Assembly (NCBI GenBank): GCA_019787685.1 | Contig: JAHNUO010000015.1 | Location: 310,001 to 374,000, forward strand | Origin: Chiua virens | Taxonomy: Eukaryota > Basidiomycota > Agaricomycetes > Boletales > Boletaceae | Length of the DNA stretch: 64,000 nt | Direction: 5' to 3' | In this document: piece by piece, positions 22,600 to 34,080 of the stretch | Numbering within the stretch: position 1 is the first letter of the stretch | How the letters are laid out: every line of letters starts with the position of its first letter | Position numbers and translations under genes: made by a program | Notes under the pieces: model-generated | The model's database searches: none | Told to the model about the DNA's origin: nothing | The model's input: the letters and a program-made list of their open reading frames with translations, nothing else

Positions 22600-24295
22600 C
22601 TCTCTATAGGCAATACCCAGAATTCACACTGATCCCTTTCTTGTGAGTTGCCTGAGAAGCAGAACTCTCAACCAGTGGTATCGACTTGTTCTTCAAAAGG
22701 ACTCCCTAGTTCAGAAAGTCCTGCTCAGAAGAGTGTCAATCCAAGTCCCACATGGTAGGATTCTCCTCTTGAGGAAGCCACTGGTCCTGAATTTTCTACG
22801 AGTCTCAACCGAGGTAAGTTTCATACTCATGCCCTGGATTACAGGACATTGCAATAATACAATCTTACTGACCCTTCTGTAGAAAAATGCAAGCACATTC
22901 TAGACTACATTTCCGGTTCTGATCATGAAGAATTATTCAAGGTATTGTAATTGCTAGATCATAGTGTTATTTTCACGTATATCCCCCAGGCCAGATCTTC
23001 CCTGATGTTAGTCCCAACAAGTATGATGCAATCTCACACATTGTTGGGGATTTTCGTGTAGTCTCCAGTCATCCATGGTGAGTTGTGGAGTTTAGATATC
23101 AGAACGGGACTTGATGGTAAAATCTGATCTATGTTCACATAGGTTGACATATAATGCAGATATCAAAAGTATGATTGTCCAGCTATCGTCCCCCACCCAT
23201 GAAGCACCATTCGACAACCTCAAGAATTCCCTTGCGATGGTGCTGGACAGTCTTCCTTACAACCAAAGTGCTATCCGAGCATGCGTGCATATAAACTATC
23301 TGGTCTTGACCAGAAGATCCTTGCTGACTCCAGACATGGTAGTCTCCCTCATGGATATCCAGGGCAATGCCAATGATGACCCTCAGTACATTCTTGTTGG
23401 AGAATGTGCTTTCTCTGAGCAGAAAGACCATGCCCTGGACAAACTACATAAATATGTCCGTGCACTCCCCAACCTTGTAGTTGTCATTCTAGTTGTCATC
23501 AAGGAGCATGTTACATACAGGTCACTAAACAGGAACTCAGATGCTTGGTCTTACTTCTCAAATGTCCATGATACTTTGTCACAGAAGGACTTTCTCACTT
23601 TGCATAAAAATTGCAGGCAGTGCCTTTGCCTTGGCACCCCAATCATTGTTGCAAGGCACACCTGGTGCCACGTCCATAGTGTTGATTACACTGTGTGGGT
23701 CAGGGATCTAACGGAAGACCCGATTAACCTTGATATAACCAGCCCACATAGCACATGGTGTATGTGTCCTCTCATTTTATTTGAAGACAAATTGACCAAT
23801 CAAAGTACACAGTTCCTTTATCCTGAGATAAGAATGGAGGCCATGGAGGCCATGATCCAAAAGGGTATATTCTCAATCAAATGTACTATTGTCGACTACT
23901 TCTCTGAGCTCAGAATGCCTTTGGATGACGACATGATTACCAATATCACCCAGAGTGAGATCCACCTACCTATCAATTGGACGATTTTCCAGGGTGCCTT
24001 CCTTACCTCCATGAAGGTTACCGCCCATCATTGCTACTGCTGGTGGTTGGAAAATGTCGTTTTTCACAGTCAGAAGCACCCCTATGACTCAGATGATGAA
24101 GAGGAGGAACAGCCTTCATCTTCTACTCAGTTATCTGAGGCACATCAGCCAGATGGTACCATAGCTGATGCTAGTCACTCTCAGGGTGCTGTGCTACACA
24201 GTCCACAAGTGGACACTCAGGACGGACTCAAAGAAGCGACGGGTAGTGTCCGTCGGTTAACCAAGAAGCAGGTAATTGATACAGGTAATCAGTAA
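22600..24295 (+). CDS. protein of unknown function carried by the hAT element
   Basis: The main exon is open from 23111 to 24295 (394 codons). Upstream pieces at about 22880-22940 (CKHILDYISGSDHEELFK) and 22990-23080 (GQIFPDVSPNKYDAISHIVG) are joined by short GT-AG introns, ending HPW and resuming LTYNADIKSM at 23143. The product would have SSPTHEAPFDNLKNSL, a hydrophobic LPNLVVVILVVIKEHVTYRS segment, CHVHSVDYTVWVRD and an acidic low-complexity region DSDDEEEEQPSSS before a basic end. I recall similar ORFs scattered in mushroom genomes but know no function. A stop near 22750 in the first exon may mark decay. Confidence 0.6.
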
Positions 24296-24663
24296 TGGAT
24301 GCTAGGGTTCTCCAAAACTTAGTCCTGCCTCATGCCCTTCTGTTGCTCAACATATGTTTGTGATATACTCTCCAATTCAATCGGTACAGTTGGTTTTTTC
24401 ACATTGTGCATGAGACTCAAGACTAATCAGCTGTGGTCGTGACTCTTACATCATGAATCATGACTCATGGACGCTGACGGACCACGCCTTCTCCATCCTC
24501 ATGATTGCGCCCGGACCGTAGACAGACTATAAAACAGCATTTCTTTTCCCTAAGAATTCAGAGTTGCTAACCTACTTTCTAGCCTCATCCACATTCTATG
24601 ATGTCTACTCAAAATGGTTGCTGACAAGGCCATCACTGTACTCATGCAGCTGCTCCCAATGTC

Positions 24664-27600
24664 ATGAGTTGTTTCCCATACATGATTTTTCTTGCTATGT
24701 CTAACGATCTTTCCCTCTGTCTACAGTCTGTTGCTGAACCACTGGCTTCAGAACCTATCACTGCCATGATGAGAGAAAGGATTCCTTGCAACTCTCGTCT
24801 CCCTGCTCAATACTGTGGTGGTGATGGTGGTGAGTACATTGACACCAGCTGCATCAGCGAAGGCAGCAGTGAAGATGACATGCCTTCACCTCCCTTGCCC
24901 AGTGCTCCGAGCTGTCCTACTGTTCAGGCCATACCCACTTTACAGACTGCCCTGACTCCTGCATGCACCGACAATGCAGCTGCTCCATTGGCCGCCACTA
25001 CCACCCCTCATGCAGTACTTCCTGATAGTTGCTCGAGCAATACTACTTGCACCGACCCACTAGCAAAAAGTGCCAACATCCTCCAATGTGCATTACTTCT
25101 TCAAAAAAGCCAAGCAAGAAAATACTGTTTGTATGCATTGCCAGTAAGTCAGCTGTGTTCGTTCCATAATACATCTAACTTTGTTGTACTAGGGAGCAAG
25201 CAGGCCCAAATGGCGAGCTTGATCATAGTTACACCTTCAGCTGTAACACATCCAACTACTTGCTTCGTGGCCATATCGTGAACTGGCACCTGCTCGAGTA
25301 CTTGGAACTCGCTGAGAAGAACAGTTGGTCCCTGCAGATCAAGGGTGTCCATAGCACCTTTAGTGTCGGTTACACATTTAGGACGCTTCATGAAGCAATC
25401 CAGTAAGGGAGCAAACTCACCACACTGCCCCCAGCTCCTCATCTTGACCATGGCAATAACCTTCTATGTGACTTCCTGCCATCAGGTCCAGGATGTGAGA
25501 AGAATGAATCTACTATCCCCAAGTTCTCTCTTGCCGCTATGCACGAGTTTCTGGTAAAATTCATTGTCGTGGATGATCAAGTAAGGACTCAAGACTTTTG
25601 TTTGCATGCTGTTACTAACTTTAGTCTAGTCTCTCAATGTCATTGAATGCCCTGAGTTCCGTCACTTGATCCTCTTTCTGTGCCAGGATCTTCACGATAC
25701 TGACATCCCTCGCCATATGAAGCTCCATGAGTTGATTCTAGAAGCATGGCAGAAATACTTCAAGGTCATAAAGAGAGAGCTTGTGGTAAGTAACCCAGTT
25801 TCTTTTAATGGTCAACTGTTATGTACTTATCACTTGGTGCCATATGACAGAATGCTGCAGGGAAGGTCTCATTTACCTGTGGTATCTGGTCGGACGACTC
25901 ATACTGCCCATTCCTCGCCATTACGGCACATTGGATTGCCGTTGAGGGTGGTTCACTCAGGATGAAAGCATTGTTGATTGCTTTTCATTATTTCCCTACC
26001 TTGCATACTGGCAAGGCCCTGGCCCAGACCATCTTGGAGCTTCTTGATCAGGCGGAGGTCACTTTGAAGGTGCATGTGACTTTGTGAAGTCATGAATGTG
26101 ATCCACACATCATTCCATTGTACTAACAAATCTTCACCAGATTGGCCACTTCACTATGGACAACGTAGCTAACAATATTGTTGCCATGCGTGAGCTAGCA
26201 AAACTCCTTGAAGAGCGCAAATAAGATTTCGACCCGGTTGACTGTTGTGTTCCTTGCTTCCCTCACATGATTAACATCTGCATCACTCACGTTGTGAAGG
26301 CTTACACCACCATGGACTTTTCAACCATTGCTGAAACTTGGGTCGGTGCATTCGATAACATTGTCAGCAAGTCAGACTATCTTGCTGCCCTAACTAAGAA
26401 CCCAGTCACTCTCGGTCATGATATCATTTGCATTATCTGTGCATCTGGCCAGCATCGCAAAGGGTTTCGCAACACCATCATCAACGCCAACGCCAACCAG
26501 TGGTACACTGGTGCTTCTACTCAAGTACCTGTTGCAGAGCTCCTTCACAACATGAAATCTCGCTGGGACTCTATTTACTTTATGATCAACCAGCTCTGTG
26601 CAGTCCACCTTGTAAGTTTACTGCATTGCATCCATATGCACAGATACTGACTTTGACACAGGCCATCAACAGCTTCCTCTCTCTACCCTGCGGTCCAAAT
26701 GACGAACTTTCGCAACACAAGCTAACGCCCATGGAATGGGAAGTACTGCAAGATCTGGAAGTTGTACTTGAGGTAAAATTTTTGCTTTTGTACAATCATT
26801 GTTGGTTACTGATTCAAACAACCCAGATACCCTGCACAGCTTAGCAATGCATGTTGAGCGAAAGCACCCCCATCCTAGGCGGGGCAATTCCTTCTTTCAA
26901 GACACTCATGGTGCAGTGGGAAGTATTGGCTACAAATGTCCCTCAGTGTGCACCATTCATTAACATCGGGCTCGAATGGGCTGAAATGTACTACCAGCAC
27001 ATGGGTCAGACACATGCATATGTAATTGCAATGTGTAAGTAACCTCTACCATTTGTCATTTGACATCACTAATGCTTCAACATAGTTGTAGATCCTACGA
27101 TATGACTCACCTGGATAGACCGACACTGGGGTGAGGCTGCAGCTAGTAAGGCCTGAGAAGATATATTGGCATTGGTATGTATATCAACAGTCTACTCTTA
27201 AGAGCATACTAACCATAACTACAATGAAAGATGACAAACTTTTAAAAGAACTTTACGATGCAAACTCCATCATCAGAAACCCCTGCTGACCATGAGTGTG
27301 GCACCAACCAAGTTCATCCACACTCCACGCTGGTCGCTCGCTACTGTGGCCTACCCACCATCAGGGCTCATCAGTCTCAGCAAGCCCCACAAAGTATTGA
27401 CCAGGAATTCACTGCCTATACATTGTCCATGCCAAGCCCCGAAGGCACAAACCCACTGGCATTCTGGGAGGTCAGTAACTCATGCTCAGAATCCCATGTT
27501 TCTGATCACTGAACAAATTAATAGCTCGTGTGACTATCCTTTTCAACTATCTACAAGATTGCACTCAATTACCTCCCGATTCAAGCATCTGTGGTCCCAT

Positions 27601-27893
27601 GTGAAAGAGTGTTTTCATCCAGCAGCGAGATCAACACGAAGAAGCAAAATCACATCTGACCACTTCTCATGGAAGTGTTACAAATGCTCAAGTTCTGGTT
27701 GAAGAAGGATTGGCTCAACTTTACGAAGGATTGGGTCATGTCTCAGCGTGAGATGTTGATTGATGAAGACAGCATTGATCTGTTGGCAGGACTTTTCTCA
27801 AGTGGGAATGGCAGCAGTTTGGACGAGGTGCTCACCACCATTGCAAGAGCTGAGGGTGACGGTATTCCTAATGTTACAAACATTTATACATGA
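24664..27893 (+). pseudogene. hAT-family transposase, multi-exon, with stop codons
   Basis: A TATA-like ACTATAAAACA at 24527 precedes the gene. Exons then give FMKL-type blocks: LHELILEAWQKYFKVIKREL (25720), then GKVSFTCGIWSDDSYCPFLA (25860), FTMDNVANNIVAMREL (26150) and CFPHMINICITHVVKA (26255). Further on are SRWDSIYFMINQL (26560), LTPMEWEVLQDLEVVLEV (26725) and ESTPILGGAIPSFKTLM (26858). The C-terminal hAT dimerisation region VPCERVFSSSSEINTKK is near 27600, then LLMEVLQMLKFWLKKDWL. Several short introns separate them. In-frame stops at 26222, 26842, 27103 and 27154 are explicable as C-to-T changes (the last two where CGA is expected), so the gene is inactive. Confidence 0.85.
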
Positions 27894-29919
27894 TTCTTTT
27901 ACTAGTGACTAGTACCTAGGTAGTATGGCCAATGGACTTGTTTTGTGATTCTTTGATATCATCTAAGACTTTGCTCGATTCAGCAATGGCCATTGGTGAT
28001 GTGAACATCCGAGCTATACATGCTGCGTATGGATGTGCATGTGATGTGGTCTTGAAGGTTCGTTTGTCCTCCCTCCTCCCTCTTCTCCTGGGCTGCTGCA
28101 CATGGATACATGGTTGCTCTTACAGAATCTTACTTCCCCTTAGCCCCAGGAGTCACTACCATGCAACAGTGTAGGAGTTAGATACTCCCTATGGTTGTAG
28201 GATACATTTTCCTCGCTCTTCATCATGTCATATCACCTTTCATGTCATCTGCCATCAACTTCGTGCCAGCCCGGTTTCATTCCTAGCGTTTACAGATCAT
28301 CTGAATCCAATCCGAGTCCAATCCGAGTCAACGCGATCCAATCTGGTTCCTTCGTACGTATTCCGCTTCATCCAATTTGACTTGTTCTACTCAATTTGGC
28401 CTTATTAAGGTCATTACTATCCTAACATCTTTCCTTTCTTTGTCATCTACAAGGTTTGACACTCCTTCTTAGCATACTCACCCTACGTCGATCCTGTACA
28501 CTTACTTAGGGTTGGATTACCTTTAACAGTCCTGGGTTATGCCCAGGACTATAAAACCATGTTTCTAACACAAAAATATTGTCTTTCTGTGTTCAGGAGA
28601 TCTCCTGTTTACTCTTCCATGTGTGAGTGAGCTGGATAGTTTCTCTTTTACCTCGTCCTATCATTCCTCTGCATCTCATCTACTCGAATCAATACTCTCA
28701 TCGCCTCGCCTCCACCCAGATACTTTTACATCAACCACTTTTCATTCCGGATCGTCCAGCAGCCTCTAGGACTCTTAGACAAACCTGAATCCATCATTCC
28801 TTCAAATATAACCCCCCTTGGGACGAACCTATCGCCCCACCTTTCTTCTTATCACCTATTATTTCTTTTCTACAACGGCACAGTGGTCAACCGTTAACAC
28901 CAAGAAGAGCCTGCAACATAGCAGGCCGCAGAGTACTTGTTGCACATGAACCAGTCAAGTTGTGGCAGATGTCTATACAGTGCATGACTATTTCCTCGTT
29001 TCACTTCCACTGCTCATTGTATGTACTTTGTATTTAATTTATGCTCCCTTGCTCATGCAAACTCATCACAATCTTCACTTTTCCTTGCCACCAACTTGCC
29101 ACCAAGACCCCACTGTACAACAGCATCTAGTTCAATGACAAGAATGAGAACCCACAGGGTGTTCATGATGCACAAGATCAGATCAGTTGTACTGTGCAGT
29201 CGGTTTCTCACCACATTGCATTCTAGCTAAGCATCATGCCATACCCTCCCCTTCCTGTATCCGGTATTCACACACCCCTTTGCACCTTCACAGGGCTTTC
29301 TTGGGGTCTCACCAGGACCACCTGTGAGCACATGAGTTTCACTCAAGCCCTGACCATTACCTCCCAATGTATTTGGCCCACCCGCCCATGTTTGCCTGAC
29401 TTTTACCATGTCAGACGTACACATCCCAATGGTCCGACACTGTCCATTTTCACCTTTCAGATGGTCCATCTGCCCTTGCCTTCCCTTGCCCTGCTCTTAC
29501 TGCACCTTTGCCCCCAGCATGCCAAGTGATGCCATAGTCGCATTGGTGTGATCACCATCGTTACACCCTTGCTTATCACAATGATGATGATGATGCACAA
29601 CCTTTCATTCTCATCATGTCACCCTTCCAGGTTTGCTCTCGTCTCCACAACAACTTAAATAACCATGGTTATCGTGTCATATCAGTGTTGTTGTTGTGTT
29701 GCAGTACCCCCCTGATTAGTATATTAGAATGTCATAATTTTTGTAGAATATGTGCCCTCAAATTGCATTGTTTTTTAGCACTTGAGCAGTAACTTAGGAC
29801 TAGTTAGCTAAAAGTCATGAGCCACGGCTATGACCAAAAATGGTTAGCAAGTAGCATTGTCTAGCTGATCTATCAGCTTTGGCTATAGCTGCTCAGTAGC
29901 TGGAGCTGTGGCAACACTA
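27894..29919. other. 3' non-coding part of the hAT element, with an LTR-like block
   Basis: No gene is recognisable. Positions about 28170-28875 begin TGTAGGAGTTAGATACTCC, end TTTTCTACA and contain GGACTATAAAACC, so this could be a solo LTR nested in the hAT element. The 5-bp flanks (AACAG and ACGGC) do not match, so this is tentative. The last 200 bp carry repeated AGCTG/CAGCT motifs that belong to the transposon end. Confidence 0.4.
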
Positions 29920-29927
29920 AGCCATTG

Positions 29928-30760
29928 AAGAACACCTCAAAACCCTCTCTGCAGCCTGTAATAAAGCCCTTGCCACCCATGAACTTGCCTGCCAAGCCAT
30001 GAAGGCTCACTCATTCAAGAAGTTCAAACCCTTCTCCAAAGGCAACCAGTTTGGCTAGAAGCCCGCAACTTGAAACAGGAACTCATCTTCCTGAATCTCA
30101 CCTTCCACTAAGAAGGACCCTTTACTATCATGGAAGTCCTTACTTTGCTCACCTACCACCTCCGCCTTCCCAAGACCTGGAAGATCTATCCAGTCTTCCA
30201 CACTTCTCTGTTATTGCTCTATCATGAAACAGAAACCTATGGCCCAAACTTCCCAAGACCACCACCTGACCTTATCGCAGGAGAAGAAGAGTATGAGATT
30301 GAGTGAATCTTGAACCACAACCAGAGCTCACGGAACTGCAAGTTCCTGATCTGATGGAAAGGGTATTCTGCTACAGACAACTCATGGGAACCCGAATCCA
30401 ATTTGGGAAACACCAAAGACATGGTGAATGCATATAAACGCCTTCACCCCAAAGATTTCCCCTCAGTCCACAGCCTCTCCCCTTTACCACTACCTTGCCC
30501 ACCTCGCTCCCCACTCAGACCACCTCCACCCATCTCCATCAAAGCAGTTATGACCTACCATTCCTGCTCTACCCCTGACTTTGAAAATGAAATCATCCAC
30601 TCCATCCCTGTCTTTATCCCTACTGCATCCATCCCTCACTGTCCATTACCACCACCAGCAACCCCTGTTACCAATGTCTCCTCCCTTTCCTCAGAATCCT
30701 TCCTCACAGAATCCACCCGACCCCCTTCTCCAGCTGCTTCGGCAGTTGCAGATGCAGGAT
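29928..30760 (+). pseudogene. chromovirus A pol, part 3: integrase end and chromodomain, broken
   Basis: This continues integrase after the hAT element (EEHLKTLSAACNKALATHEL equivalent), then FHTSLLLLYHETETY and the chromodomain EYEIE with a stop at 30304, SSRNCKFLI and NSWEPESNLGNTKDM. The Pro-rich tail runs to a stop at about 30760. Frame is lost at least once near 30045, where one base is missing relative to B. Confidence 0.88.
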
Positions 30761-30795
30761 AAGAAGTCCCTCCTTAATGGCCTACTCCTGCTCCT

Positions 30796-31440
30796 TTGCC
30801 TAATTCTCTTCATCCACCTATCATGTCGGTAGACCTTCCCTACCATTCCCATACTATACAATCCTTTTCTTCAACCCCTGAGTACTTTCGCCACATGCAC
30901 AAGCTCATCCTTGACCCTGCAATGGCCTTCCCCATCAAACATCACCTCAATTTGAACTCCCCCCTGAATGCCCTGTACCTCACATACCTCCAATGCAAGC
31001 GCCTCACCTTTGTCCAGTCGGACCTCCTGGGCCCAACCAGAAACACCCACCACCCCTCTGCAGTTGCCAGACAGATCCATGACCAGATCCATGCATACCT
31101 TGAGCATGCCCTACATCAAATGCAAATGGGCAAGTTCCCTGAGGACCTCCACCACTACCAAGCGGAATTATTTCTCTGTATTGCCACTTCCTTGGAATCC
31201 CTCACCCAACCTTTCATGCCCGCCACCTCTTCCACTCCATTTATGGAGGAAGAAATGATTGCTGCTAACCATGCCAAGGCTGAACATCTTTTTCAGACTG
31301 GTCAGGTATCCCTCCCCAATGACCACCCCCATTAGCATGAGGCCTGCTTCGAGTGCCAAAAACTCAGACATATCTGCATCGAATGCGGCATGTATCAATA
31401 CCCCATTTGCCTCACCTGGTCCCCCAGCCATATCCAGTCC
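30796..31440 (+). pseudogene. chromovirus A downstream ORF with zinc-finger end
   Basis: Open for 179 codons (30796-31335), then one stop, then a cysteine-rich stretch CFECQKLRHICIECGMYQ-PICLTW (31345-31420). The region resembles the Gag-like or zinc-finger tail that follows the chromodomain in some basidiomycete chromoviruses. It is absent from element B because of its 3' deletion. It includes SVDLPYHSHTIQSFSSTPEY and EHALHQMQMGKFPEDLHHYQ. Its role is unknown to me. It may encode RNA binding. Confidence 0.6.
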
Positions 31441-32274
31441 TGGTGCCCTGGATGACCTCCTTGGATATGCACTTGCATCCCCCTGGCCAACTGACTTACT
31501 CCAGTCACTGCTGGATCCACTTGAAGTAGATGCTCCCCTCGCCCCACTGTCCCCTCCACTTTGTCCTCATCAACAAACTTGTCTTCGTCATCCTGCCATA
31601 ACCACCACTCTGTACTCCCTGTACCCCCATCTTAACAAGCCTGCCACAATGTGCCACAATGTTTTGCATCTCCTGATTGATGCTCGGTGTCCCCATGTGA
31701 TGACCCCATCGATGATGAGGGCTATGCCAATATCACAGGCAGTCCTATCAGGGATTCATTCAATTTCTAGAGATAATCTTTGTATGGTGCTTTGATCGTA
31801 CTCCAGGGGTAATGTTACAATTTCTTTCTTTTCTTTAACTTGTACTACTTCACTATACTCAATACCTAGGTATCTTTGTACATTCATCCATACTTCGTTT
31901 CCTTTCATCTCTATGTAATCTGCACCAGTGTAACCCAAGTGCTTACTCATTTCGCTTCTTGTCATCACCTGATAGCATTGTATTGCTCATTTCACTTTCA
32001 TCATCATCCACTGCTATCGCATCATATGATTCCTCCTTTTGGCCTTTATCCCTTCCACTTTTCTTGGCCACCCCTTTTGGACCCTTGGTCTGTGCACAAT
32101 TCTCATAGTATAAATACCTCACAGCAATACTCTTGTACCCTAGTCTTGATCTCTGCAATCTAGCTGAGTATCACTGCTCCACTTGGGAACACCCCTGTGA
32201 CTCCTTGACCACTTGAATACTTGACCACCCAGACTCAACATAGTCAACCCTTGACCCTTGGTCCTTCAGGTATA

Positions 32275-33880
32275 CAGTGACCTCAAAAACCCTTTCCATA
32301 CTAACCACAACTGCAGTGCGTGAAGTGCACTGCCAGTCACTGTGGGAATTGTGCTTAGCTTTGGTGGAGTTATAAATAGCATGTACTCTCAGTTACATAT
32401 CAGCCCCCAAGATCATGTGATTTGGTTCATACGCTGTTAAGATATGATCATTTGAAACAGCCATGTCATAGAAAGGGTTTTTGAGCTTTTGAAATCACAA
32501 GGGTATTTGGGTATTATTAGTACTTGGTATAGCCTCCTTTTGCTTTAAGCACTGCCTGGACCCTCCTAGGCATGCTCTCAATCAATTTTTGACACTCCTC
32601 AACTGGTATCCTTTCCCACTCCATCTGAACTCTTTTCCACAACTCATGAATCCCATTAGGAGGGTTTTCATGCTCTGCAAGCCTCCTTTTAAGCCATCCC
32701 CAGAGATGTTCTATAGGGTTTAGGTCAGGAGACTGTGCAGGCCAACCCATGGTATCAAATTCCTGCTCCTCTAGCCATTCCTTGACCTTCTTGCAGGTTT
32801 GCTTGGGATCATTGTCTTGCTGAAAGATAGTATCAAGAGGATTAAATCCATAATACTCCAATGTTTGCTTCAGCTCATTGTTCAAAATCTGAAGTTAGAG
32901 GTCCCCATCTATCCTACCATCAATCTTGGAAGCAAATCCAACACCCTCCCAAGTCATACAGCCCCACATCATCAGAGAACCTCCCCCAAACTTGAGGGTC
33001 CCATTTACCAGCTGATCACTAAGCCCCTCACCTGATCTTTTCCAAGCCCATTTATGCCTATCTGACCCTAGGCAATTGATTTTGGTCTCATCAGACCATA
33101 TTACCTTTTTCCAGTCCTCTACAGTCCAATCCTTGTGGGCATAAGCAAAATTCAAACAAGCCTTGCAATGCCTAGCAGAAAGAATAGGGCGTTTGGACTT
33201 GACCACAGCCTTCATACCAGATTTCTTCAAATGAAGACAAACTGTACTGGCAGAGAGAGGTTCATTGATGATATTGGAGAGAGCTTTGGTCACTTGGACA
33301 GCATTTTCAGCTCTGCCAGAGGTGATAAGGTGCTAGGCATAGTGAATGTTGGCAGGAGAAAGCTTGGAAGGACGACTTCTGATAGCTTTGGGAAGGGTAG
33401 AATGCTTCTTGGAGTGAAGTTTGGATATAGCAGAAGGGCTGAGACCAGTTTGCTTGGCAATGGCTTCACCAGAGTGGCCAGCATCAAGCAAAGAAAGAAT
33501 AGTCTTTTGCTGAGTGAGAGAGGGATTTAACCATGATAGTAGTTGAGAATTAAGAAGTGTGTGAACTTTTTTAAACTCAGACATGCTATTTACATGTATA
33601 TCCTTGTTTGCATTAACAAATAATGACAAATATTGAATGATTTGATTGAGATCCTAATTATCATTTCAAAAGCTCAAAACCCTTTCCATGACATGGCTGT
33701 TTCAAATGATCATATCTTCACAGCATATGAACCAAATCACATGATCTTGGGGGCTGATATGTAGCTGAGAGTAAGTGCTATTTATAACTCCACCAAAGCT
33801 AAGCATGATTCCCAGTGTCTGGCAGTGCACTTCACACACTGCAGTTGTGGTTAGTATGGAAAGGGTTTTTGAGGTCACTG
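32275..33880 (-). mobile_element. Tc1/mariner element 2 with long TIRs
   Basis: The element is 1606 bp, bounded by CAGTGACCTCAAAAACCC and its inverted copy, with TA at 32273-32274 and 33881-33882. Each terminal inverted repeat is about 215 bp. It sits in the 3' LTR of chromovirus A at GGTA^TAGATTCCC. It is a different family from element 1: the termini and the transposase differ, but the overall design is the same. Confidence 0.95.
32517..33584 (-). pseudogene. Tc1/mariner DD34E transposase 2, two stop codons
   Basis: About 355 codons if the internal stops are ignored, starting MSEFKKVHTLL (an upstream ATG at 33629 is also possible). There is a helix-turn-helix region ILSLLDAGHSGEAIAKQTGL, then catalytic motifs VIWSDETKI, FQQDNDPKQT (His replaced by Gln) and SPDLNPIEHLW, ending GGYTKY. 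Stops lie at 33333-33335 and at 32895-32897 (TAG or TAA within GDL*LQ). Related to the transposase at 2466-3482 but clearly a separate lineage. Confidence 0.93.
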
Positions 33881-34080
33881 TAGATTCCCAACAGGACACC
33901 TGAGCAATACCTGAGTTATCACTCATCTCACTGGTAGCAACCTGCTGACCAGTAACCCCTCGTTCTACTCATCCAGCACACCACATACCAAGTGGTGGTT
34001 GTTTGAGCTATTGCAGCCACTTGGTACTTAGTGCTTTTGTGGCTATGCTAGGTCCTACCCAGAACTATTGTAACACCATC

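Larger units (their letters stand above)
20589..29919 (+). mobile_element. 9.3-kb hAT transposon with extra genes
   Basis: The ends are perfect 17-bp inverted repeats, TAGTGTTGCCACAGCTC on the left and its reverse complement on the right. The flanks are the 8-bp duplication AGCCATTG (20581-20588 and 29920-29927), the size typical of hAT elements. Subterminal DNA is rich in scattered CAGCT motifs. Removing the element rejoins chromovirus A pol. Inside are a casein-kinase-1-like gene (minus), a gene of unknown function (plus), and a hAT transposase gene (plus). An LTR-like block is near 28170. Size is well above simple hAT elements. Confidence 0.94.
9288..34075 (+). mobile_element. Ty3/gypsy chromovirus A, decayed, full length, host of three insertions
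   Basis: The element is bounded by LTRs starting TGTTACAATTTC and ending in ATTGTAACA or ATCATAACA, with the perfect target duplication CCATC at 9283-9287 and 34076-34080. When three later insertions are removed (11681-17988, 20589-29919 and 32275-33880, with their duplications), the order LTR, gag, pol, extra zinc-finger ORF, LTR is restored. Compared with nested element B it carries a high density of C-to-T and G-to-A changes, mostly where B has CpG, and many stop codons. It is therefore an old, inactive copy. Confidence 0.93.
31813..34075 (+). repeat. 3' LTR of chromovirus A, split by Tc1/mariner 2
   Basis: It starts TGTTACAATTTC and ends CTATTGTAACA just before the CCATC duplication. Without the Tc1 insertion and its TA duplication it measures about 655 bp. 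It keeps AGTATAAATACC and CTAGTCTTGATCTC. The two LTRs of A differ at many sites, in keeping with age. Confidence 0.92.
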
